DNA of 64,000 bases, taken from the NCBI GenBank assembly GCA_045539425.1, contig JAZQFH010000031.1:1-64000 (forward strand), written 5' to 3'. Each line of letters begins with the position of its first letter. Within the stretch, counting starts at the first letter, position 1. The DNA comes from RUG14871 sp045539425. Its GTDB lineage: Bacteria > Bacillota_I > Bacilli_A > Erysipelotrichales > Erysipelotrichaceae. Shown here in pieces: positions 6,184 to 14,619 of this stretch. The position numbers and the translations under genes are program-made. The notes beneath the pieces were generated by a model. The model searched no databases and was not told the origin of the DNA. It saw only the letters and a program-made list of their open reading frames with translations.

Positions 6184-7824
6184 ATGAGTGTTGATAATGC
6201 GGTATATGTCACCGGCCACATCAATCCGGATACGGATTCCATCGCATCCGCAATCGCCTATGCGTTCTTTAAACGTTCTACCGGCGTTCGTGCCGTTCCA
6301 TGCCGGCTTGGCAAACTGAATGTGGAAACCAAGTATCTCTTGAATCGCTTCGGCTTTGAAGAACCGATGCTTCTGACGGATGCCAGAAAAAAACTCAGCG
6401 AGATCGATCTTGATAAGCCATATGCAGTAAATCAGTCCGCTTCCATTCAGGAAACCCTTCAGCTGATGGAGAGAACCAACCGTACGAATTTCGGTGTCAT
6501 CGATGATGAAAAACGTCTGGTCGGCATCGTCTCCAAGAGTGATCTGGCGAATGTCGGTCTCGGCGATACGGCCCTCGGCATTGAACTGTTGCGTCAGACT
6601 CCGGTCAGCTATATCAGCAAGGCAATCAACGGAACGCTCATCTATGATGACAGTGAAAGCCATATTGACGGACGTGTTTCCATCATTGCCATCACGCGCT
6701 ACCACCTGGAAAACTACAAGGTGGAAAACAGGATCGTGATTGTGGGGGATGACCCGGAATCACAGATCGCCTTAATCAAAAAGGGAGCAGGGGCTCTGAT
6801 CGTGGTGTGGGCAGACAGCATCCAGGAGGATGTTATCGAAGTAGCCAAACAGTATCACTGCCCGCTGATCATCTCCGGACACGGCTCCATGAACACTTCC
6901 CGTTACATCTATTTCGCTCCTCCGATCCAGCTCGTCATGGGACGCAAGCTGATCAGCTTCAAGGAAGATGAATTTGTTGAGGATGCCGGAAAACGGATGG
7001 CGAACTACCGCTACCGTGCCTTCCCGGTCACGGATGAAAACGGACATCTGGTCGGCTATGTCAGCCGTTATCATATTCTGAACTACCATAATAAGAAAGT
7101 CATCATGGTGGACCACAATGAATTCTCCCAGTCGGTGAAATCCATTGAAAAAGCCCAGCTGCTTGAAGTTTTGGACCATCACAGAATTGCGGACTTTTCC
7201 ACTAATCAGCCGGTGCAGTTCCGTAACGAGATCGTCGGTTCCACGGCGACCATCGTCTCCAAGATTTTCCGGGAGAATCAGATCCCGGTACCGCCGGAAT
7301 ATGCCGGACTGCTTCTGGGAGCAATCCTCTCCGATACGCTGATGTTTGAATCGCCGACAACTACTCAGCTGGATCATGACTGTGCCAATATGCTGGCGGC
7401 AATTGCCAATCTGGATATCGAGGATTTCGGAAGCGAGATGTTCAGGGCAGCATCCGAAGCGGAAGATCTCACCATGAAAGAGAGACTGAACCAGGATATC
7501 AAGTACTTTGATATTCACGGCTGCAAGACGATGGTTTCCCAGATCATCGTGGCGGAGACGGGAAGTTATACCGAGCGTGAGATGGAAATCATGCATGCGG
7601 TGGAAAGCCTCTCCAAAAAGAAGAGTCTGGACCTCTGCGTGCTGGCTCTTTCCGGTGTCATCGATAAGGGTTCCCGCTTCTATGCGGCAGGGGAAAAAGC
7701 CAAATGGGTCACGGAAGCATTCCCGAATAAACCGGGAGAGGAACATTCCCTTCAGGAAGGGGTACTTTCTAGAAAGAAACAGATCGTTCCGATGCTGACG
7801 GATGTCATCGCAAAATATGCATAA
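6184..7824 (+). CDS. ppaC: Manganese-dependent inorganic pyrophosphatase with CBS-DRTGG regulatory insert
   Basis: A 546-residue family II pyrophosphatase; simple PpaC proteins are about 310 residues. The DHH catalytic part is split: GHINPDTDS near residues 11-19, then the insert, then VDHNE near 304 and DHHRIADFS near 330, and a DHHA2 C-terminal domain. The insert contains CBS1 (about 80-130), a DRTGG domain (about 185-245) and CBS2 (about 255-300). Such CBS pyrophosphatases are inhibited by AMP/ADP, and those with DRTGG are activated by diadenosine polyphosphates. A clear AAGGAGAG ribosome site precedes the ATG, and a strong terminator follows. It lies one operon away from YqeK, an Ap4A hydrolase. 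Confidence 0.95.
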   Translation: MSVDNAVYVTGHINPDTDSIASAIAYAFFKRSTGVRAVPCRLGKLNVETKYLLNRFGFEEPMLLTDARKKLSEIDLDKPYAVNQSASIQETLQLMERTNRTNFGVIDDEKRLVGIVSKSDLANVGLGDTALGIELLRQTPVSYISKAINGTLIYDDSESHIDGRVSIIAITRYHLENYKVENRIVIVGDDPESQIALIKKGAGALIVVWADSIQEDVIEVAKQYHCPLIISGHGSMNTSRYIYFAPPIQLVMGRKLISFKEDEFVEDAGKRMANYRYRAFPVTDENGHLVGYVSRYHILNYHNKKVIMVDHNEFSQSVKSIEKAQLLEVLDHHRIADFSTNQPVQFRNEIVGSTATIVSKIFRENQIPVPPEYAGLLLGAILSDTLMFESPTTTQLDHDCANMLAAIANLDIEDFGSEMFRAASEAEDLTMKERLNQDIKYFDIHGCKTMVSQIIVAETGSYTEREMEIMHAVESLSKKKSLDLCVLALSGVIDKGSRFYAAGEKAKWVTEAFPNKPGEEHSLQEGVLSRKKQIVPMLTDVIAKYA

Positions 7825-7830
7825 AACAAA

Positions 7831-7854
7831 AGGTGTCCTGCGGGACACCTTTTT
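7831..7854 (+). terminator. Intrinsic terminator after ppaC
   Basis: AGGTGTCC (7831-7838) pairs with GGACACCT (7843-7850) across a 4-base loop and runs into T residues. Confidence 0.88.
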
Positions 7855-7935
7855 AATTTATCAAAAAACGATAAACAATTATTGTGAAACATGATATTTG
7901 TTGTTATGATAATGATGAAAAGGGGGGTGTATCTC

Positions 7936-8415
7936 TTGGAACAGAAAACACTTTCGCAGCTTTTAAAGGTTGCCGTATGGATCATTTTGTTATTGGGAAT
8001 CGGAATCTATGCCGTTTTTCTTCCGCTGGAGGGAAGAGCATTCGCAGAGATGTATCCGGAATTTGCCGTATGGTACTGGCCATGGCTGCTCTTCCTGTTC
8101 GGAACAGCTCTCCCGGTTCTCGCAGCGTTGTTTCTTTTATATCGTATCAGTGTGAATGTCGGCAGAAATCAGTCTTTTACCCGCCGCAATGCGACCTATA
8201 TGAAGTGGATCTCTTTTCTGGCGTTTATTGATGTCGTCTATTTTGTGCTTGGAAATGTCGTATTTATCTTTCTGAATGCATATCACCCGGCACTTCTGTT
8301 TGTGGCGCTGTTTCTTGTCCTATTGGGACTTGCCATTGGAATTGCGACCGCTTCCGTTTCGCATCTGATTCTGAAAGCGGCCAGACTGCAGGAAGAAAAT
8401 GATCTGACGGTCTAG
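7936..8415 (+). CDS. DUF2975-type membrane protein
   Basis: About 159 residues with four predicted membrane helices (around VWIILLLGIGIYAVFL, WPWLLFLFGTALPVLAALFLL, WISFLAFIDVVYFVLG, LLFVALFLVLLGLAIGIA). The loop SVNVGRNQSFTRRNA is typical of DUF2975 proteins. I chose a TTG start at 7936 because GGGGGG lies eight bases before it; ATG codons further upstream (7891, 7906, 7912) precede that ribosome site. A small XRE regulator follows nine bases later. This membrane protein-regulator pairing is common in Firmicutes; its function is not known. Confidence 0.75.
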   Translation: MEQKTLSQLLKVAVWIILLLGIGIYAVFLPLEGRAFAEMYPEFAVWYWPWLLFLFGTALPVLAALFLLYRISVNVGRNQSFTRRNATYMKWISFLAFIDVVYFVLGNVVFIFLNAYHPALLFVALFLVLLGLAIGIATASVSHLILKAARLQEENDLTV

Positions 8416-8424
8416 GAGAATCGT

Positions 8425-8649
8425 ATGGAAGAAGAAATTGTTGTCCATATTGATGTCATGCTCGCAAAACGGAAAATGAGTGTCAGCGAACTGGCGGAAA
8501 AAGTAGGCATATCCCTGGCGAATATGTCCGTATTGAAAACCGGAAAGGCGAAAGCAATCCGCTTCAGCACGCTCAGCCGTTTGTGCGAGGCACTCTCTTG
8601 TCAGCCGGGAGATTTGCTGGAATACAAAAAAGATACGGAGCAGAAATAA
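8425..8649 (+). CDS. YozG-like XRE transcription regulator
   Basis: A 74-residue protein that is little more than a helix-turn-helix: MLAKRKMSVSELAEKVGISLANMSVLKTGKAKAI is split here as recognition elements LAEKVGIS and MSVLKTG, followed by a conserved LCEALSCQPGDLL. The family is typically paired with a DUF2975 gene, as here, and probably autoregulates the pair. A bidirectional terminator follows. Confidence 0.85.
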   Translation: MEEEIVVHIDVMLAKRKMSVSELAEKVGISLANMSVLKTGKAKAIRFSTLSRLCEALSCQPGDLLEYKKDTEQK

Positions 8650-8668
8650 ACCGGTTCAACCATTACAT

Positions 8669-8700
8669 GAAAAAAGTTCCCTTTTGGGAACTCGTTTTTT
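8669..8700. terminator. Bidirectional terminator between convergent genes
   Basis: AGTTCCC (8675-8681), loop TTTT, GGGAACT (8686-8692), flanked by A residues on the left and T residues on the right, so it can serve both the XRE gene and the minus-strand gene ending at 8708. Confidence 0.8.
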
Positions 8701-8707
8701 CTTTTGG

Positions 8708-9250
8708 CTATTCGAGCGGCTGATCAATCCGTTCTTCCTTTTCGTAATCTCCGTGCCAGATGGCATTCTCATACATCCAGTCCTTCAGGTGGGAGGAAGT
8801 CATCGGGTTGTCCTTGTCCCAGCTGAGCGTGGAGAGAATGGTCATTTTGCCTTCCACATTCTGCACGGCAACAAAGGCAGGGATGAATTCCACACCCCAG
8901 ACGCTGCTGCGGTAATGTACCGTGTCCGGAGCTTCCGCGAAGTCTACCATGAGGATGTCATCAAAGCTGGTTTCTTCCAGCTCATCGAGCAGCGGCTGGA
9001 TCACATAGTCTCTGACATAAATGCAGTCCGCATCTGCCGGATCGCAGAGCCAGAAATAATGGATGTCCTCATCCTTTAAGACGTACTGTTCGGCATTCGC
9101 GTAGGTCAGCTTTGCCGTATCGGAAGCAATCGGGTTTTTATCTATCAGCGTGGCTTCCTTCGGCTCAAAGTATGCATGAAGCAGTACGATGGCCAGAATG
9201 AAACCGATCGCCAGAAATGCCAGTTGCGTGATTTTCGTTTTCATAGACAT
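8708..9250 (-). CDS. Membrane-anchored thioredoxin-like protein
   Basis: About 180 residues: an N-terminal membrane anchor (LAFLAIGFILAIVLLHAYF) and then an extracytoplasmic domain. The segment YFWLCDPADADC places two Cys (about C69 and C76) six residues apart, where thioredoxins have CxxC, and GVEFIPAF resembles the cis-Pro loop. Together these suggest a thioredoxin fold with an expanded CX6C site. A link to extracytoplasmic thiol chemistry is inference. The start could be either of two ATG codons six bases apart (9250 or 9244); neither has a strong ribosome site. Confidence 0.6.
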   Translation of the reverse strand: MSMKTKITQLAFLAIGFILAIVLLHAYFEPKEATLIDKNPIASDTAKLTYANAEQYVLKDEDIHYFWLCDPADADCIYVRDYVIQPLLDELEETSFDDILMVDFAEAPDTVHYRSSVWGVEFIPAFVAVQNVEGKMTILSTLSWDKDNPMTSSHLKDWMYENAIWHGDYEKEERIDQPLE

Positions 9251-9322
9251 TACTCTAACATGTTTTTTGGATAAAGGCAAACCGCAAGAGGGAGAGAATC
9301 AGGGGAGGGGTATTGTATGGCA

Positions 9323-9331
9323 TGTTATAAT
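9323..9331 (+). promoter_or_regulatory. Extended -10 promoter for dnaD-like/nth
   Basis: TGT directly followed by TATAAT, with no good -35 hexamer upstream. It lies 25 bases before the chosen dnaD-like start. Confidence 0.55.
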
Positions 9332-9356
9332 AAAAGTGGAAAGAGGTGAGATGAAC

Positions 9357-9857
9357 ATGGAAAAATGGTGGAATGAAAGCTTTTTTAACCGCCGTAACTG
9401 GATTCTGGAGAATTATCAGGATCTTAATCTCGGCGCAAACGAAGGGCTGATTCTTTTGACAATTGACTTCATGAATGAATTTTCACAGGATTTTACGATT
9501 CAGTCGCTGGCGGAAAAGCTGCATCTGGATGTGAAAACGGTAGATCAGAGCATCTCGCTTTTAGCAACCAAAGGGTATCTGAAGATTGCCTCTGACGGCA
9601 AGAAGATCCGCTTTCTGATTGACGGTGTCTTTGATCGTCCGAAGGTTTCTCCAACCAAACTGTCTTCCATCTTTGAGATCTTTGAAGAGGAGATGGGCAG
9701 AATGCTGAACCAGAACGAACTGCGTGAGATCAACGAATGGCTGGAAAAATACAAGGAAGAAGATATTCTCTACTCGCTGCGTCAGGCCTCGATTTACGGC
9801 AAGAAGAATTTCAACTACATCCGTTCCATTTTAGAGGATAAGGGTAAAAACGGATGA
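9357..9857 (+). CDS. DnaD-like replication initiation protein
   Basis: 166 residues. The N-terminal half is a winged-helix (SLAEKLHLDVKTVDQSISLLATKGYL) and the C-terminal half is a DnaB_2/DnaD domain (ELREINEWLEKYKEEDILYSLRQA and the YIRSIL-type C-terminal motif). DnaD proteins help load the replicative helicase. ATG at 9357 is seven bases after GAGGTG; the ATG at 9351 would be too close. It overlaps nth by four bases, the same dnaD-nth order as in Bacillus, which strengthens the assignment. Confidence 0.85.
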   Translation: MEKWWNESFFNRRNWILENYQDLNLGANEGLILLTIDFMNEFSQDFTIQSLAEKLHLDVKTVDQSISLLATKGYLKIASDGKKIRFLIDGVFDRPKVSPTKLSSIFEIFEEEMGRMLNQNELREINEWLEKYKEEDILYSLRQASIYGKKNFNYIRSILEDKGKNG

Positions 9858-10486
9858 AACCGCTGGAAATCTATGATCAGCTATTGCTGATGTTTCCGGA
9901 TGCACAGTGCGAACTGACGCACCGCAATGCGTTTGAGCTGACCATCGCGGTATTGCTCAGCGCGCAGACGACGGATAAAAGCGTGAACCGGGTTACTCCG
10001 GCGCTCTTTGAACGCTATCCGGACGCCGCCTCGCTGGCCAAAGCGGATCCATTGGAGGTGGAAGGGTATCTGCATTCGCTCGGACTTTACCGCAACAAGG
10101 CAAGAAACATCATTAAACTCGCTCAGGAGCTCATAGAGCGCTTTGAGGGCGAGATTCCCTCTACCAGGGAAGAGTTGATGACCCTGAGCGGAATCGGGCG
10201 CAAAAGCGCTAATGTGGTCCTGTTGGAGTGCTTCAATGAACCGACGGTGCCGGTGGATACCCATGTCGAGCGCGTCAGCAAGCGCTTAAAGCTGGCAAAG
10301 GAAGAAGACAGCGTGCTCGAAGTGGAAAAGAAGCTCATGCGCAAGTTCCCCAAAGAGTACTGGCGCAAGATGCATCATCTTCTGATTTTCTTCGGCCGAT
10401 ACCGCTGCAAGAGCCAGCGGCCGGCGTGTGAAAAGTGCCCATTTGTGTCATTCTGCCGCTATGCGAAGGAAAACGGCATCCGCTGA
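9854..10486 (+). CDS. nth: Endonuclease III
   Basis: A 210-residue base-excision DNA glycosylase/AP lyase. The helix-hairpin-helix LSGIGRKSANVVL contains the catalytic Lys, VDTHVERVSKRL contains the catalytic Asp, and the C-terminus has the four-Cys iron-sulfur cluster loop (CKSQRPACEKCPFVSFC). The length is normal. The ATG overlaps the dnaD-like stop, and a bidirectional terminator follows. Confidence 0.97.
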   Translation: MKPLEIYDQLLLMFPDAQCELTHRNAFELTIAVLLSAQTTDKSVNRVTPALFERYPDAASLAKADPLEVEGYLHSLGLYRNKARNIIKLAQELIERFEGEIPSTREELMTLSGIGRKSANVVLLECFNEPTVPVDTHVERVSKRLKLAKEEDSVLEVEKKLMRKFPKEYWRKMHHLLIFFGRYRCKSQRPACEKCPFVSFCRYAKENGIR

Positions 10487-10520
10487 AGCTGATACTGATA
10501 AAGAATACAGGTAACGAAAA

Positions 10521-10549
10521 ACTGCAGGATTTCTCCTGCAGTCTTTTTT
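10521..10549. terminator. Bidirectional terminator between nth and the AAA protein gene
   Basis: ACTGCAGGA (10521-10529) pairs with TCCTGCAGT (10534-10542) across TTTC, followed by T residues; A residues on the left side give a T run on the other strand. Confidence 0.85.
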
Positions 10550-13046
10550 ATATGTTCAGATCCTCATCGGTAATGGAGAGGATTGCTTCATTGGACAGAA
10601 GCGATAAGTCCATCCGGTTGATCCGTTCGTTGTGCTTGTTGATGACGCTGTCGCAGAGGTTGCGGATACCCCGGGCGTTGCCGAAATCCTTTTTCCCGCT
10701 TTCCTTCTCAATGAGGACATTGAGCCGGTTTGGATCATACGCAAGCAGATAACCGCGCTTCTTCATGTCGAAGGTGAAGATCTGGGCCAGTTCGTCGCGG
10801 GAGTAATCCGGGAATTCGATGATGCGGGCAAGGCGGGAGCGCAGTCCCGGATTGCTGTCGAGGAATTCCTCCATTTCCTTTGTGTATCCGGCTAAGACGA
10901 CGGCCAGATTGTCCCGGTTGTTTTCAATTTCGCTGACCAGCGTATTGACCGCTTCCAAGCCGAACGAGTCATTGGAATCCATCACCAGGGAGTAGGCTTC
11001 ATCAATGAAGAGGATTCCGCCCAGTGCCCGGCGTACGACATCCTTGACCTTAATGGCGGTTTCGCCCTGATAGCGGCCGACGAGATCCGCACGGACACAT
11101 TCCACAAAGACATCCGGACGCTTTAATAAGCCGAGATGGAAGTAGATCTGATTCAGAAGGCGGGCTACCGTGGTCTTGCCTGTACCCGGATTGCCGGTGA
11201 AAACAAGATTGAGCGGAATGCTGTTCTGTGCGATGGCCAGTCCGCGCTTTTTGGATTCATTCTGGATCTTGATGGACTGCACCATGGAGTTGACCGTGTT
11301 CTTCACGGACTGTAAGCCAATCAGCCCGTTCAGCTGGGAAAGGGCGCTGTCAAGCGTGGAGAGATCCTGCTGTAAGGAACCGAAATCTTTCGCGACAAGA
11401 ATCTGCAGATCATCCACATTCAGATTGTCGATCTCTTCGCTTAAGCGCAGCGCCTGTTTTTCGATGGCTTCATCCAACAGGCGGCGGGCGAAGCGGGCGT
11501 TATCAAAGGTGTCGTCCACTTTCTCCTTGCGGATACGGGAGAGGATCACTTCGCGGGCATCGGAGCGGATCTTGAACTGGCGCCCTCTGGCCATGGATAC
11601 CAGAATGTCCAATAACTCCTCAGCGGAATAATCCTCAATGTTGATCTTGTGGTCAAAGCGGGAAGCGAGCCCCGGATTGGCATTGCGGATCATGTCATTC
11701 ATCTCATTTGCGTATCCGGCTAAGATCACGCAGTATTCTCCGCGGTGATCTTCCATATCTTTCAAAAGTGTATCGATGGCTTCCGAGCCGAAGTCCTTCT
11801 CGTTGTCTTTTTTATACAGGGTATAGGCTTCATCGATGAAGAGGGTGCCGCCTCTGGCGCTCTCGATGATTTCCGATGTCTGTATGGCGGTCTGACCGAT
11901 ATACTGGCCGACAAGTCGCGAACGGTCGACTTCCACAAAGGTATCTTTCGGAAGGATGTTCATCTGATAGAGCATCTTGCCGATGATGCGCGCAACCGTG
12001 GTTTTGCCGGTGCCCGGATTGCCGGTGATAATGAAATAGTAGCCCTGCTTTCCGCTGGAGACGCCGAGCGTCAGCTGACGCATGGAATCAATCTTGAAGC
12101 GCTTGTACATCGTATCGAGCTGTTTCTTCACACCATGCATGCCGATGATGCCCTCAAAGAAACCTGCCATGACCGGCGAATAGGAGGAGTTATCCTCTCT
12201 GGAGACGTGAAGGAAACCGTCGTTGAGGTTTTCCTCTTCTTCCGTGAAGGCTGCTGTTTCCTTTTTTGCGGCAGGGGACTTGATCTCGTTGCCGTACTTG
12301 TCCTTATGGAAGATGACGCTGACAAGCTGGTCATTGCGGAAATCGCAGATCTTATGAGAGCCGTCCGGATAGGTGATCTTAAAGACGCCTTCGCGTTTAC
12401 CGGCCACAAAGCTGCCTTCCTGTACCTCACCGTTCGCCAGTGTCAGCCTGGCCTGTCCCTGCCGGGTAAAGGTGTTGTCGATATTGGGCAGATCTCCCTC
12501 ATAGAGGGAATTCTGCAGATAGGCAGGCTGATAGTTGGGACCGTAGTGGGCAACGCAGTGAACCTCAAAGTCATTGCCATGGACCCTGGTTTCAATTACG
12601 GTACCGGTTTCGACGGTGTGCAGTTTGTAATAGCCCTCTCTCTTCCCGTTGACATAGTCGATTTCCTCTTCGCTGGTAAGCGTGTCATGATCAAAATATC
12701 CGACATTGAAACGGCCGTGTCTGTCGTCGTTTGTCCAGTTGCCGATATCTACCACATCCACTTCCCCCTCGGAATTGTACCAGCGGGTCGTCACGATACC
12801 GTGGCGCTGATTGTGAACCCAGTTTCCGTCACTTTCTCCTAAAGGAGAGCCGTCCTCATTGAAAAAGCGTCCGATGCCTTTTCCGTGCCATTCTCCGTTA
12901 AGAAAATCACCTTCATAAATCCTGTGATCAGCGTAAATCAGCCTTCCCTTGCCTGTAATGGTGTTGTTTTTATATTCTCCTTCATAGACGGAACCGTCAT
13001 CCCAGCGGATCACTACCGTTCCGTCGTTTCTTCTTGTTAATGACAT
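10548..13046 (-). CDS. MORN-repeat protein with two CbxX/CfxQ-type AAA+ domains
   Basis: An 832-residue three-part protein. Residues 1-250 hold MORN-type repeats (YEGEYKNNTITGKGRL, YEGDFLNGEWHGKGIG, EGSFVAGKREGVF). Two AAA+ modules follow, each of the CbxX/CfxQ (SpoVK, EccA) class: Walker A GNPGTGKT near 342 and 618, Walker B LFIDEA near 402 and 679, each with a downstream arginine-containing SRF or RSR motif. MORN repeats usually contact membranes or proteins, and CbxX ATPases remodel protein complexes. The substrate is unknown. ATG at 13046 follows GAGGTG by seven bases. It stands as a single gene between terminators. Confidence 0.85.
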   Translation of the reverse strand: MSLTRRNDGTVVIRWDDGSVYEGEYKNNTITGKGRLIYADHRIYEGDFLNGEWHGKGIGRFFNEDGSPLGESDGNWVHNQRHGIVTTRWYNSEGEVDVVDIGNWTNDDRHGRFNVGYFDHDTLTSEEEIDYVNGKREGYYKLHTVETGTVIETRVHGNDFEVHCVAHYGPNYQPAYLQNSLYEGDLPNIDNTFTRQGQARLTLANGEVQEGSFVAGKREGVFKITYPDGSHKICDFRNDQLVSVIFHKDKYGNEIKSPAAKKETAAFTEEEENLNDGFLHVSREDNSSYSPVMAGFFEGIIGMHGVKKQLDTMYKRFKIDSMRQLTLGVSSGKQGYYFIITGNPGTGKTTVARIIGKMLYQMNILPKDTFVEVDRSRLVGQYIGQTAIQTSEIIESARGGTLFIDEAYTLYKKDNEKDFGSEAIDTLLKDMEDHRGEYCVILAGYANEMNDMIRNANPGLASRFDHKINIEDYSAEELLDILVSMARGRQFKIRSDAREVILSRIRKEKVDDTFDNARFARRLLDEAIEKQALRLSEEIDNLNVDDLQILVAKDFGSLQQDLSTLDSALSQLNGLIGLQSVKNTVNSMVQSIKIQNESKKRGLAIAQNSIPLNLVFTGNPGTGKTTVARLLNQIYFHLGLLKRPDVFVECVRADLVGRYQGETAIKVKDVVRRALGGILFIDEAYSLVMDSNDSFGLEAVNTLVSEIENNRDNLAVVLAGYTKEMEEFLDSNPGLRSRLARIIEFPDYSRDELAQIFTFDMKKRGYLLAYDPNRLNVLIEKESGKKDFGNARGIRNLCDSVINKHNERINRMDLSLLSNEAILSITDEDLNI

Positions 13047-13117
13047 AGGCACTCACCTCAATAATTCATCACCTATAATTGTAACAAGGAATCCTGCGAA
13101 TTGTCAGGTGGAACCAT

Positions 13118-13142
13118 CAAAAAAAGGGGACAATCTGTCCCC
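13118..13142 (-). terminator. Intrinsic terminator after the FAD oxidase gene
   Basis: Minus strand GGGGACA, GAT, TGTCCCC, then a run of eight T (13125-13118). Confidence 0.88.
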
Positions 13143-13155
13143 TGAGAGGATTATT

Positions 13156-14559
13156 TTAGAAGAAGCGCTCCACGAGATCTTTCGATGCGGCGCAGGTGTC
13201 TTCCATATCACCGAAGGAGATGATTTCCCCGGCGTAGTATGTGTTCTGTTTTCCCTGCATGGCTTCGAGCTTGTCATACCAGCCGTCCGCATAGTCTTTC
13301 GGGGAAACGTGAGGGCAGTAGTAGGTTTCCTGCTCATAGAGCCGTTCTTTGACCGGGAAGCCGCAGAGATCCATGTCTTTCATCATGGTATCGATCGTGT
13401 ATTCATAGGATACGTCTTTGGATCCCATGTGATTGCGCAGGGCATAGACCGTGCTCGGGCAGTTGGCACCGAGGTCTTCCCAGCGGTGATAGTAGACCAT
13501 GGCATGGCCTAAACGGTCATAGGTCATGTTATCGAAGATGTATCCGGAGATGGTCGGGCCGGCATTCTCATCGAATTTTGCGATGAAGTCGACGTATTTC
13601 TCGTGGATGATCTTGCTGAAGAGTTCCTTTTCCTCATCTCTTGCGTCAGCGTAATTGGCGAAGTAGTCGAGCGGTGTTGTGACGATGAGTTTATCGAATT
13701 CTTCCGTTCTCTCTCCGTCCTTATCACGGATGGTGACTAAAACTGTTCCGTTAGCCGGACGTTCGACCTTCACGACTTCCGTGTTCAGTTTTGCCGGATG
13801 AAGGAGCTTCTTGTTTGCGGCAACATAGATGGACTGTGTGCCTTCCTTCCATGTCCAGAGGCGCATGTTGATGAATTCGATTGCCGTTGTCGTATCCAGA
13901 TATTTCATGACGTAGGCTGCCGGAATCTCATCGAAGTAACCGTAACCGAAGGAAGTGTACGGGCCGATCCAGATCTTCATGACTTCTTCCACACCGTTTA
14001 AACGGCAGAACTGGTCAAACGGAAGGGCGAGATCCTTTAAGTTCGGGTTGACGCCTTCGATATGCTGCAGAGCGTTGCCGACTTCCTTGGAGAGGCCGGA
14101 GTATTTGCCCTGGGCAACTCCGCGGTGGCCGTAGCAGTCATATCCCTTATATTTGGTGTTCATGATCTTGACGAGCTTTTTCATCTGGCTCTTCAGTTTC
14201 AGAAGGTCCAGTGTCTTCTTCAGGGAAGGGTTCTTCTTGATATCAAACGGGAAGATCTCCCTGCCGCTGGAATCACGGTACATCCGTCTCATGTTCGGGC
14301 CGTCATCGTGTCCCACACCGCCGAATAATTCGACTTCGTGTACGGCATGGTAAGTGATGGCACCCATGATGGCGCCGGTCTCATACGTGCGTTCTTCGCC
14401 ATTCACGCTCAGCTTCGGGGAATAGGATTTTCCACCGACCTTGTTCAGTTTTTCATAGATTGTATAATTTGCATAGCCTTTCTGCTGAAGGTACATTGCA
14501 GCGGAAATACCGGCAGGGCCGCCACCGATAATGCAAATTCTGTCATTCAGATTCGCCAT
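13156..14559 (-). CDS. FAD-dependent amine oxidase-like protein
   Basis: 467 residues. The N-terminus has the dinucleotide-binding motif IGGGPAGISAAMYL (about residues 11-24) and an acidic end of strand two (IYEK), followed by the GG motif VGGKSYSP. The C-terminus NTYYAGEIISFGDMEDTCAASK resembles the FAD-closing segment of flavin monoamine oxidases and related NAD(P)-binding proteins. No covalent FAD Cys or substrate-specific motif is evident to me, so the substrate is open. ATG at 14559 follows GAGGAT; a TTG two codons earlier is possible. Its promoter carries a perfect inverted repeat (14581-14602). Confidence 0.8.
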   Translation of the reverse strand: MANLNDRICIIGGGPAGISAAMYLQQKGYANYTIYEKLNKVGGKSYSPKLSVNGEERTYETGAIMGAITYHAVHEVELFGGVGHDDGPNMRRMYRDSSGREIFPFDIKKNPSLKKTLDLLKLKSQMKKLVKIMNTKYKGYDCYGHRGVAQGKYSGLSKEVGNALQHIEGVNPNLKDLALPFDQFCRLNGVEEVMKIWIGPYTSFGYGYFDEIPAAYVMKYLDTTTAIEFINMRLWTWKEGTQSIYVAANKKLLHPAKLNTEVVKVERPANGTVLVTIRDKDGERTEEFDKLIVTTPLDYFANYADARDEEKELFSKIIHEKYVDFIAKFDENAGPTISGYIFDNMTYDRLGHAMVYYHRWEDLGANCPSTVYALRNHMGSKDVSYEYTIDTMMKDMDLCGFPVKERLYEQETYYCPHVSPKDYADGWYDKLEAMQGKQNTYYAGEIISFGDMEDTCAASKDLVERFF

Positions 14560-14580
14560 ATTCAATTATCCTCTTTCTTT

Positions 14581-14602
14581 ACTTGTTAAAATTATAACAA
14601 GT
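14581..14602. promoter_or_regulatory. Perfect inverted repeat over the -10 of the FAD oxidase promoter
   Basis: ACTTGTTA (14581-14588), six bases, TAACAAGT (14595-14602). The -10 TATAAT of the minus-strand promoter (14596-14591) falls within it, the classical place for a repressor operator. The binding protein is unknown. Confidence 0.6.
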
Positions 14603-14619
14603 AAAAAAGAACCGTACAA
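14591..14619 (-). promoter_or_regulatory. Promoter of the FAD oxidase gene
   Basis: Minus strand TTGTAC (14619-14614) and TATAAT (14596-14591), 17 bases apart, about 30 bases before the start codon. Confidence 0.72.

Noticed and set aside
5917..7848. Long minus-strand frames opposite mtnN and ppaC
   Set aside because: They have no domain hits by eye or ribosome sites, and the plus-strand proteins are complete known enzymes.
11745..12842. Long open frame of 365 codons on the plus strand opposite the AAA protein
   Set aside because: It is a shadow of the real gene on the other strand: no ribosome site, no recognisable domain, while the opposite frame has two complete AAA motors.
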